From: Turnera subulata
Taxonomy: Eukaryota > Streptophyta > Magnoliopsida > Malpighiales > Passifloraceae
Direction of reading: 5' to 3'
NCBI GenBank assembly: GCA_028386065.3
Contig: JAKUCV010000237.1
Location: forward strand, 86,881 to 150,880
Length of the DNA: 64,000 nt
The stretch's first letter is position 1. Every line of letters starts with the position of its first letter. The notes below the pieces were generated by a model. The model was not told where the DNA came from and made no database searches. It was given only the letters and a program-made list of their open reading frames with translations. Made by a program: the position numbers and the translations under genes. Below are positions 1-8,512 of this stretch, in pieces.

Positions 1-24
1 CACACATTTATAGATGTATAAAAA

Positions 25-130
25 TTAAATTTTGTGATTAGTCACCTTATGTCCTAAAATTTAAAGACATTTTAACACTTGCTCTTTTATAGTGGCTCCT
101 TTTGTTGGCTTAAGACCATCTTCTCTTACT
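25..130 (-). pseudogene. PIF/Harbinger transposase fragment
   Basis: This short stretch matches, in the same orientation, the joined sequence at about 20985-21058 plus 22553-22615. That sequence is part of the minus-strand Harbinger transposase in this window. Shared words include GTCACCTTATGTCCTAAAAT, ACACTTGCTCTT and AAGACCATCTTCT. It lacks the hAT insertion seen in the other copy, so it shows the uninterrupted target sequence. It is a fragment only and no reading frame is preserved. Confidence 0.7.
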
Positions 131-1059
131 TACTAGTAAATCTGTCACACTAGTTGATGTGAAATCTACCACAGTAGCAACGTGTCTATTTACACCAAAT
201 GATATTTGTAACTTGTAGTAAAACGTTGCCCAAAACTTGAGTGAAAAATTCTGAAGCATAAGTATTTTAACAACCGTTGGAACATCGTCTCAGTTGTTGC
301 TGCTGTGGTGCTGCTACTCACTTTGACATAGACTTTCTAATGGGGTTTATGCCTACTACAGGCTAGGTTCTGGTTCCTTATTATATTCTTTAAAGTTTTC
401 TGTTCCAGCAAAAGCTTTTCACACAAATGGACAATAGGTTAACATATATTGGCATATAAGTGTTTAAGCTTATGATTTTTTTTTTTGCGATTGATTGTTT
501 GACACCCAAGTGTTGGGCAACGTTTTATGGGAAGTTACAAATATTGAAATCCCTCTTCTATATATCTAATACTCAATTGTAAAATATTAATAATAATAAT
601 AATAAAGGAAAATAACATAATAAAATGTTGCTTCGGTAAAGTGTGGTATATCAAAACACTAACTTGATTTAGTGGGCTTTTCCTAATTAAAGCAGCAGGT
701 GGTTTGGCAGTTGGCGCAAATTATGCAACAAATCACTTTCCTTGCCTTCTTTTTTTGTTAGGGATCGTGTAAAGTGTCTTTTTCACAGCATAGATATAAC
801 TAAATATGTTATTGTGAAATCTTATCCGTGTCTTAAAACTACTATTTAAGGGAGTGTCAAACCAGTGATGTACTCATATCTAGTCAGCCTTTTTTCTAGT
901 TTTTTTTTTTTTTAAGAAATGAAGATATTTATGTTTTTGCTGCTAGTATGTTTTTGTTTCCCATGTCATGCACCGGCAAAAGGATTGTGCCCCCAAATCG
1001 TCCTTAAGTCATAATGTTTCCATTTCGTATTATTTCAAGAGGGAAATTATCAGAGTGCT
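131..1059. other. AT-rich non-coding stretch
   Basis: I see no gene here. It holds the inverted-repeat element listed separately, a (TAA)n microsatellite at about 584-605, and several poly-T runs (for example 899-914). It probably consists of degraded transposon and intergenic DNA. Confidence 0.6.
202..545. mobile_element. MITE-like inverted-repeat element
   Basis: The segments at 202-238 and 508-545 are imperfect inverted repeats of about 37 bp. Both outer ends read ATATTTGTAACTT, and both inner parts contain AAAACGTTGCCCAA on the corresponding strand. A roughly 340-bp non-coding element with long terminal inverted repeats fits a MITE. I could not define a target-site duplication, so the exact ends and the superfamily are open. 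Confidence 0.5.
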
Positions 1060-1360
1060 AGGGAAGACCGTTATGCAATTTTCGGAAGGATTGTCAGGAA
1101 TTCTATATCAAACGATATGTGGAAAAATTTTAATGCGTGATTTTTTTAAAGGATTGATATTTATTTGACTTTTATTTTTTTTTGGACATGTTTGCAATTT
1201 ATTTATTACTGATTTAATGGCATATTAGTTTTATGATTATTTTTTATATTAATATTATTACTCGTGTATTTTTTAATAAAATATTTGTATTAATGTATAA
1301 ATGTAGTTTTTTCATGACGAAGAGAAAAAGATTAGATGGAGTAGAAAAATGCATCATAAG
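1060..1360 (+). pseudogene. Harbinger Myb/SANT-like ORF, 5' part
   Basis: This matches the reverse complement of about 19780-20075, the region around the start of the Myb/SANT-like ORF in the second Harbinger copy. The ATG at 1314 opens a frame beginning M-T-K-R-K-R-L-D-G. PIF/Harbinger elements carry two genes, a DDE transposase and a Myb-like DNA-binding protein needed for transposition. The frame is cut after 15 codons by the Ogre-like element at 1361 and resumes at 17614. The ATAAG duplication of that insertion occupies 1356-1360. Confidence 0.75.
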
Positions 1361-1422
1361 TGTGAACACCCAAATTTGACCCACGAACATTTTACTAAAA
1401 ATAGATTCCAAACATACTCAAA

Positions 1423-1452
1423 CTTGAGGTTAATGAGATGCTTGATTTTGAG
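1423..1452 (+). promoter_or_regulatory. LTR hairpin with TGAGATG loop (copy 1)
   Basis: CTTGAGGTTAA (1423-1433) and TTGATTTTGAG (1442-1452) can pair if G-U pairs are allowed, around an 8-nt loop TGAGATGC. The 3' LTR equivalent is at 16055-16085 with loop TAAGATGAT. The loop matches that of the large 3' hairpin array of this element. Confidence 0.5.
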
Positions 1453-1524
1453 TTAAGGCAAGATAAGAATTTAATTTAGTAGAATTAATGTATTTTGATA
1501 ATGTAAACATTTGTGCACTTAAAC

Positions 1525-1555
1525 CTTAGGATTAATGAGATGATTTAATCTTAAG
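1525..1555 (+). promoter_or_regulatory. LTR hairpin with TGAGATGAT loop (copy 2)
   Basis: CTTAGGATTAA (1525-1535) pairs with TTAATCTTAAG (1545-1555) over 11 positions with one G-U pair. The loop is TGAGATGAT, identical to the loop of the 3' array. The 3' LTR has the same structure at 16158-16188, where one A-U pair has become G-U. Confidence 0.65.
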
Positions 1556-2046
1556 ATAAAACATATAATAAGGTTTATTTACATTAGAATACATTCCATT
1601 TTGTTGCTTGGGCTTTTTTAGTTCTTTTTTACCCAATTATATTGAGATGATTTATTTTTGGGTTAGAAATGGGTTTAATGGTCCAAGTTAATGAATTCTC
1701 CAGAGTTTGTCCAGCCCATTAACACATTTCTTGCAGGCTAATTTTAGCTCTAATTTCCGTGGGAAATCAGAGTTAAATTATCATTTAAGTAGTTTTTTGT
1801 GCTTTTGATATGATTTTGCTTAAAATGGGTATAAATGTGTAATCAATCAAATCTTGGGATGATTTAAGGGAGTGGGGATCAAGTAACTGAGTGATTCTGG
1901 GTTAATTAGGGATTAATTATGCAGTAGGATCAAATTAGAGCTGAATTAGGGGATTGGGAGTAAAAAAAAAGGAAAGAACGAGTGACATGCGGGGTGACCG
2001 GCGGTCCTCTCGTGATGACCGCCAGCACCTGGCAGTCCTTCTCACA

Positions 2047-2068
2047 TGACCGCCAACAGCGGCGGTCA
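2047..2068 (+). promoter_or_regulatory. TGACCGCC/GGCGGTCA palindrome in U3
   Basis: Perfect 8-bp arms TGACCGCC and GGCGGTCA are separated by AACAGC, about 130 bp upstream of the first TATA box. More GACCGCC-type half sites lie just upstream (about 1995-2035). Related palindromes occur upstream of the antisense gene (14007-14026) and in the related LTR at 24988-25009. It is a candidate protein-binding site or RNA/DNA hairpin. Confidence 0.6.
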
Positions 2069-2197
2069 TAGGTGCCCAGAACCCCCCCGACTTTTCTCCG
2101 ATTTTGTTTCTAATTCTATCCTACGCGGTTTTGGACCAGATTTTCGGGCATAATCTTCACCATTAAGCAGGTCCACGCCCCTAGGCTCCTAGAGCAC

Positions 2198-2205
2198 TAT
2201 AAATA
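2198..2205 (+). promoter_or_regulatory. LTR TATA box 1
   Basis: TATAAATA follows the conserved context TAGAGCAC. The 3' LTR has the same box at 16830-16837. The LTR transcript probably starts about 30 bp downstream. Confidence 0.7.
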
Positions 2206-2273
2206 GGACTCCTAACACACATTTCAAAGGACACACAATCTTTCTCACACACACACCCATAAGCCTTGAGTGC

Positions 2274-2945
2274 TTAGAAATGGGTTTAATGGTCCAAGTT
2301 AATGAATTCTCTAGAGTTTGTCCAGCCCATTAACACATTTCTTGCAGGCTAATTTTAGCTTTGATTTTCGTGCAAAATCAAAGTTAAATTATCATTTAAG
2401 TAGATTTTTGTGTTTTTTGTATGATTTTGCTTAAAATGGATATAAATGTGTAATCAATCAAATCTTGGAATGATTTAAGGGAGTGGGGATCAAGTAATTG
2501 AGTAATTCTGGGTTAATTAGGGGTTAATTATGCGGTTGGATCAAATTAGAGCTGAATTAGGGGATTTGGAGTTAAAAAAATGGAAAGAACAAGTGACAGG
2601 CGGGGTGACCGACGGTCCTCTCGCGACGACTGCCAGCACGTGGCGGTCATCCTCACATGACCGCCGACAGTGGCGGTCATAGGTGCCCAGAACCCCCCGA
2701 TTTTCTCCGATTTTGTTTCTAATTTGATCCTACACGGTTTTGGACCAGATTTTCGGGTATAATGTTCAGCATTAAGCAGGTCCACGCCCCTAGGCTCCCT
2801 AGAGCACTATAAATATAATCTTCAGCATTAAGCAGGTCCATGCCCCTAGGCTCTCCAGAGCACTATAAATTGGACTCCTAACACACATTTCAAAGGACAT
2901 ACAATCTTTCTCACACATACACCCATAAGCCTTAAGTGCTTGGAG
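2274..2945 (+). repeat. Internal tandem duplication of the U3/promoter
   Basis: This is the second copy of a 611-bp unit whose first copy is 1663-2273. It repeats the region from AGAAATGGGTTTAATGG through the GACCGCC tract and TATA box to the ATAAGCCTT-AGTGCTT segment. It differs by scattered substitutions and by a further 56-bp duplication at about 2771-2870. The 3' LTR has only one unit. Confidence 0.85.
2808..2871 (+). promoter_or_regulatory. LTR TATA boxes 2 and 3
   Basis: TATAAATA at 2808-2815 and TATAAATT at 2864-2871 are 56 bp apart. They lie in the two copies of a short tandem duplication containing GCATTAAGCAGGTCCA and CCCCTAGGCT. Together with 2198 they give this LTR three promoter cores. 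Confidence 0.65.
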
Positions 2946-3609
2946 AAACTCTACCTCTCCAATTCTATAGATACATTCTTAGGCAGAAACTCTGGAGGAA
3001 TTTCGTAGGAAGCATCAAAAGTAGTCCAGCAAGGAAGAGTGAAGAATAGGATCAACCATTGAGCTTAGAAGTGGGAAGAAGGTGGGTGTAGAACTCAACC
3101 CATTGCAAGAAGCTAGAGGAGGGATATCGGAGGTAACACTAAACCTTCTTTTGATTGATCTTTGTTGATTATACGCTGATGCTTTTGATGATATAAGTGG
3201 CTGATTCGTGCCATGCTTAGAACTACGTAGCTTTGACCCCGGTCACTCGGGTACATAGGTAGTCTTGGTTTTACAACTGGATGCAAGCCAATTCTTCTTC
3301 TTCTCCCCTATTCTTTTATTTTCCACACTTGCAAACTTGCACCAGTCACACTTACATTTTACAATTGCACATAGTCTCGACCCAACAAGGATGGTTGCCT
3401 AACATCTTCCCATCCGTGACGAACCCCCGATCCCATGACTTTGGTTCGCCATGACCATGTAGCCTAAAGGAGTCACATGAATGTTTTTCCCAAGTTTTGT
3501 CCTTAATAAAATTTTGGTGGCGACTGCAATGTCATGGGATTGACCCGAGGAAGAAGGTGAAAGGATTAGGTGAATAGGCCCAAGTGATTTTGGGTCGGGT
3601 ATTCACAGT

Positions 3610-3626
3610 TGGTGACTCCACTAAGG
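3610..3626 (+). other. Primer-binding site of the Ogre-like element
   Basis: TGGTGACTCCACTAAGG begins two bases after the end of the 5' LTR. It resembles the TGGCGACTCC-type site of Ogre elements, which is reported as complementary to a tRNA-Arg 3' end, with C-to-T and G-to-A differences. It fixes the element's + orientation. The next 470 bp are an untranslated leader. Confidence 0.7.
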
Positions 3627-4098
3627 AAGTAGTGGGTTCAAAACACTTTGTGCAATTGTAAAAATCTTGTGTGCCTTTTACTTGTCATCATAAGTGCCTT
3701 GCATTCATGTTGGTTGATGTGAAGCCTTTACCGTAAGAGGGCAAGGGAATCCAAGTCCACCACAATGCTTTCTTTAAGCGATGGCGGCTTTAGTGAACCT
3801 GTTTCTCGATGCTTAGCAATGATGGGGATTAATTGGCCTTGGACCTCACGTGATACCCATTATCACATGTGAGTAGGTCAACCTATTCTTTAGCAGCAAT
3901 TTTTGGCCCCCAACCAGCTGCATACCCTGAGCATCTCATGCATTATGAATCACTAAGTGGTACGTGCATTTGGGTGTATATTATTGTGGATTTAAGTAAT
4001 TGTAAATAGAGTGCCTCCTTCATGAACTTTACCCTAAAAAAGAGAGAGAGTTTTCCCTTTGGGTACCTAGAGTTTTCACACCTATCTCCCCTCAATAG

Positions 4099-5609
4099 GA
4101 GTGCAAGAAGAGTGAAGATAACACTACCAAGGCCAAATCCCTGTTGCAAGATCCAACTGTGAGGGATGCATTGATGATGCTCAAGCATAGAACTGCTTCC
4201 CGTGGGACTAATGGGGGACAGACTTCAAGACAAAATGGTGATGGGAAAACGACACAAGACGGTGGTTTGATGATTCGAAGGCCCAAAGAAGATGAAGAAA
4301 GGCTCAGGAGAGTAAAGGAGCTGCTGGAAACCATGAAGAGGAAGGAGGATGACTGGAATCTAGATCGCTTATCTTTATTCCCTAAATCTCGGTTACCTGA
4401 GAAGTTCAAGATGCCTGAAATCGAGAAATTCAATGGAATGGGAAGCCCTACAACTCATTTGAAGATCTATGTGAGGATGCTGCAGCCTATGGGGGTAGGA
4501 CCAGAACTGATGGTTCAATTGTTTCAAAGGACTCTATCGGGGGCAGCCTTGAAGTGGTTCATGACCTTGGACGAGAGTAGGATCAGTAAGTGGGATGAAT
4601 TCTGCAAGGAGTTTGTGAACCAGTATGGTTATAACACCGAGGTGGATGTGACTAAGAGGGATCTCGAGACAACCAAGCAAAAGCCCTAGGAGACTTTCTC
4701 TGCTTATATCTCGAGATGGCACAGTACGACATCGTTAATGGTCTGCAGACCAATCGAGGAAGACCAGATACAGATGGTCATCAAGAATCTATAGCCGACA
4801 TATTATGATCGTATGGTTGGCAATTACTATGCTAACTTCAAAGCCCTTGTTAGGGCAGGGAAGCAGCTAGAAGATGCCATCAATTCGGGAAAGATCAAGG
4901 TGCCCATGGGCGCATCCACATTCAAAGGAAGCCCAAATCTGACCCTGGGAAAGAAGTTGGCTNCAGTACGACATCGTTAATGGTCTGCAGACCAATCGAG
5001 GAAGACCAGATACAGATGGTCATCAAGAATCTATAGCCGACATATTATGATCGTATGGTTGGCAATTACTATGCTAACTTCAAAGCCCTTGTTAGGGCAG
5101 GGAAGCAGCTAGAAGATGCCATCAATTCGGGAAAGATCAAGGTGCCCATGGGCGCATCCACATTCAAAGGAAGCCCAAATCTGACCCTGGGAAAGAAGTT
5201 GGCTGGGGTAAATTATGTGACCGCTCAAGCTGGACCTAAACCTAGAAAGTTTACCCCTTTGCCTATGTCTCTAGGGAGGATGTTCAAGAAATGTGTAGAG
5301 GGAGGCCTACTACGATCTCTAGAGCCTAAGTCTGACTCACTCGTTAGAGGAGACCCAAGCAGATATTGTGAGTTCCACCAGATGACGGGGCATACCACTA
5401 ATGAGTTCCTTCAACTCTGCCAGAGGATTCAAGATTTGGTGGAACAAAAGGAGATCATATTGCCTAGACAGAATGGAACCAAAGAAGTCAATCTTGTGGA
5501 TAGGATGGGTGAGGAAGACTGTTTTATGCTCAGTACTGGTCAAGGAAAAGAGGCAAGTGGATTTGCAAGAATTATCACCCAAGACACCACGCGAGCGGAC
5601 AAGAACTAG
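4099..5609 (+). pseudogene. gag of the Ogre-like element
   Basis: The frame opens after a stop at 4096 and has no good ATG before about 4174. It shows the gypsy Gag core: a KMPEIEKFNG segment, then aromatic/hydrophobic stretches such as GAALKWF and WDEFCKEFVNQY, the Tat-lineage segment YYDRMVGNYYANF, and a knuckle-like CEFHQMTGHTTNEFLQL in place of a clean CCHC. In-frame TAG codons occur at 4687, at 4792 (repeated at 5034) and at 5607, where Gln codons would be one C-to-T change away. The reading frame appears to jump at the N at 4963, but removing one copy of the 241-bp duplicate restores a single continuous frame. Gag packages element RNA in cytoplasmic particles; this copy cannot make it. 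Confidence 0.85.
4722..5204. other. Duplicate flanking an N: probable assembly overlap
   Basis: The bases 4722-4962 and 4964-5204 appear identical over 241 bp and are separated by a single N at 4963. The copies are offset by 242 bp, which breaks the gag frame. Collapsing them gives one uninterrupted frame apart from the shared TAG. A contig-end overlap joined with a placeholder N explains this better than a biological duplication. Confidence 0.85.
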
Positions 5610-6738
5610 GAGTGGCACGGATCAAGCATTATCTTCAAGACAGAGGAAGAAGAAGCTGGAATGGATCCTTTCATAACCTTTGAGTCTGAGAGTGAATCCG
5701 AAATAGATTGTGAGCCTGATGATGTAACTAAGGAATTAGATAATGATTCCTTTGATTTTAGTTTTTCTTGTTCCAAAACCTTAGAAAACGATGATGTCTT
5801 CATATCCCAGAGTAATGAAATGAGACAGTCTTTTGCTTACTTGGATGTTTTCTATGGTGGTGCTTATTGCATGCATAATATGTGTGAATGTAATGAGACG
5901 AATGAACTCCCAGATTCTATCGAAATCAATCTGGGCATTGATATTGATCCAAAGATCACAAGGATTGGCACAACTCTCGAAAGTTCGATCCAAGACGACC
6001 TTGCAGTTTTGATCAAAGAGTATGTAGATGTGTTTACATGGTCCTATGAGGATATGCCAGGTATTGATCCAGCCATCGCCCAGCATCGGATTCCGCTCTT
6101 CCCAGGTGCCAAGCCAGTGAAGTAGAAAACCCGTCGTCTCCAACCCTAGTGGGCCTTGAAAGTAAAAGAGGAAGTTGAGAAGTAGATTCGGGCCGGATTT
6201 TTAGAAGTGATCGAGTATCCTAAATGGTTGGCCAACATAGTACCAGTCCCAAAGAAGGATGGGAAAGTAAGAATGTGTGTGGATTACCGAGACTTAAACA
6301 AGGCTTGCCCCAAGGATGAGTTCCCCATTACCGCACATTGATCTTTTGGTGGATGCAACGACTGGACATGCATTATTATCCTTTACGGATGGATTCTCAG
6401 GATACAACCAAGTGAAAATGGCACCAGAAGATAAGCACAAAACGTCCTTCCGAACAGAAAGGGGGACATTTTGTTACAAGGTCATGCCTTTTGGATTAAT
6501 CAATGCCGGAGCAACATACCAAAGGATGGCCACCACACTCTTACACGACATGATGCACAAAGAAGTCGAGGTCTATCTCAATGACATGATTGTGAAGTCA
6601 GAGACTCGGGAATCCCATGTGGCCAACCTAAGAAAGTTCTTTGAGAGATGTCGGGAATTCGGCATGAGAATCAACCCTCAGAAGTGTGTCTTTGGTGTTC
6701 AAGCAAGAAAGTTGTTGGGCTTCATGGTAAGCGAATGA
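5610..6738 (+). pseudogene. pol: linker and reverse transcriptase
   Basis: The gag frame continues through an acidic linker (about 5661-5960) into RT. Recognisable RT pieces are PVPKKDGKVRMCVDYRDLN (6246-6302), FTDGFSGYNQVKMAPEDKHK (6381-6440), TSFRTERGTFCYKVMPFGL (6442-6498), and the catalytic box, here YLNDMIVKS (about 6574-6600). The box is normally YVDD, and the changed Asp would abolish polymerisation. One extra base near 6329 shifts the frame. TAG codons at 6123, 6147 and 6183 and TGA at 6736 interrupt it. I see no D-S/T-G protease motif between gag and RT, so that domain seems to be lost. Confidence 0.88.
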
Positions 6739-7800
6739 GGTATAGAAGTGGACCCTTCCAAGATCAAAGCTATTCAAGAAATGCCAACCCCGAAGAGTGA
6801 GAGAGAAGTCTGAAGCTTCCTCGGGCGAATACAATATGTCAGCCGTTTTATTGCTCAACTCTCTAGTATTTGTACACCCATTCACCGCTTACTTAAGAAG
6901 GGAGCTCCAGTCAAATGGGATGACAGGTGCCAAGACGCCTTTGAGTAAATCAAGAAGTATTTGTCTAACCCCCCAGTACTCCAACCTTCCAGGCCAGGAA
7001 AATCCTTGTTGTTATACTTAACTGTCACAGAAGAAGCTATGGGTGCAATGCTAGCCCAATATCTGCCTGAGTCTCGTACTAAGACCGCCATCTACTACTT
7101 GAGCAAGAAGTTCAATGGGTATGAATTGAATTACAACATGGTGGAAAAGACGTGTGTGGCTTTAACATGGGCCTGTCAAAAGCTCCGACACTATTTCATT
7201 TCCATTGAGGTCTTGCTCATTTCCCAAATGGATCCTATCAAATACTTAATGGAGAGGCCAGTGCCAAGTAGCTGCACAAGCAGATGGGTGGCAATCCTGT
7301 CACAATTCAATGTCCGGTTTATTTCACAAAAGGCCATCAAAGGAGGTGCCATAGTTGACTTCCTTGATTCTCAGCTGGTAGGGAATGATGAGAGATTCGA
7401 ACCACAGTTTCTAGACGAAGAAATAATGAACCTGGATACACCAACCTGGGAGATGCATTTTGATGGGGAGGCCAACGCAAGTGGTTTTGGGATAGGAGTA
7501 ATTCTCATGTCTCCTGATGGAGTGACCTATCCAATCTCCTGTAAATTAGAATTCAAGGCGACCAATAACGTAGCTGAATATGAAGCATGCACCATTGGCT
7601 TGGAGATAGCACTCAATATGGGAATCATGCAGATGAGAGTATTCGGGGATTCGGCTCTGGTAATTTTCCAAGCAAAGGAAAAATAGAAGATCAAAGAAGA
7701 GAAGCTGGCGCCCTACCACGATGACTTGTAGACCCTAGCCTCCAAGTTTGAAGTAATTGACTTCTAGTACGTGCCAAGGAAAGACAATTAGTTCGCTAAC
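6739..7800 (+). pseudogene. pol: RNase H and second RNase H-like domain
   Basis: After the RT thumb come the gypsy RNase H signatures TVTEEAMGAMLAQ (about 7021-7060) and AIYYLSKKFNGYELNY. A second RNase H-like domain begins at about 7447 with MHFDGEANASGFGIGVIL, then NNVAEYEACTIGLEIAL and RVFGDSALVIFQ. These contain the D, E and D of the RNase H fold. A second RNase H after the first is a known Tat-lineage trait. Stops interrupt the frame at 6811 (TGA), 6946 (TAA), 7684 and 7729 (TAG) and further TAG codons up to 7800. The frame is +1 relative to the 5' part of pol because of the insertion near 6329. Confidence 0.85.
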
Positions 7801-8512
7801 ACATTAGCCATACTCTCTTCAATGATGGGGATGCCAAACAATGCCATCATCTTGCCATTGATAGTCCGAAGGAAAGAAAAGCCATCCTTCTGCCAGAAAG
7901 AGGGGGTGAGTGAACCCTGGTTTCAAAGTTACCTGAATGAGTTGAATCCCAACAAAACTTCCATCATGGCCCTTACCACTACGAAGGTAGATCAACCATT
8001 ACATGTCCAGACTGAACTTGACAGTGACTCAGAGCGTTGGTATGAAGACATATTGGAATATCTAAGGGAAGGGACATTCCCTGAGGGAACAACAACGGCT
8101 GAGGAAAAGAGGACTTTAAGAAGATTAGTTGGAGGGTATGTCATATGCGCCGGGAAACTTTACAAAGGCACGCTACGGGGGTCCACTTGTTATGCGTAGG
8201 TACAAAGGAAGCAGAACAGATAATGAAGGGAGTACATGAAGGAGATGAGGGCCCATATATGGAAGAGGACATGTTAGCTCAAAAAATATTGCGGTTGGGG
8301 GACTTTTGGTCAACAATAAAGACTGACTGTGCAAAATTCGTGAAGCGTTGTCATACATGTCAAGTCCACGGGAGGTTGCAGCAAAGGCCTCCACTACCAT
8401 TAACGGCCACATCTTCACTTTGGCCATTCTCAGCATGGGGCATTGATGTTATTGGAAAAATAACCTCGAAGGCTACAAATGGACACGAGTACATACTGGT
8501 GGCCATCGACTA
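7801..8512 (+). pseudogene. pol: integrase N-terminal half
   Basis: A linker frame (7822-8199) is followed, after a one-base shift near 8165, by the integrase HHCC zinc-binding region. The CHTC pair is intact at about 8349-8360. The second His appears replaced by Tyr in EGPYMEED. The catalytic core begins WPFSAWGIDVIGKI, which supplies the first Asp of the D-D-E triad. The coding sequence stops at ...AIDY, where the solo LTR at 8513 is inserted. The GACTA before it is half of that insertion's duplication, and the frame resumes exactly at 11600. Confidence 0.87.

Larger units (their letters stand above)
1361..3607 (+). repeat. 5' LTR of the Ogre-like element
   Basis: It begins TGTGAACACC and ends TATTCACA. 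At 2247 bp it is 631 bp longer than the 3' LTR (1616 bp), although the two are nearly identical where they align. The extra length comes mainly from a 611-bp tandem duplication (1663-2273 repeated from 2274), plus a 56-bp tandem duplication around 2771-2870. Both duplications copy the core promoter, so this LTR has three TATA boxes. Confidence 0.93.

Noticed and set aside
1536..1544. TGAGATGAT as a box C motif of a C/D snoRNA
   Set aside because: The word lacks the RUGAUGA form, no D box CUGA is paired with it at the expected distance, and it sits in hairpin loops rather than a terminal kink-turn.
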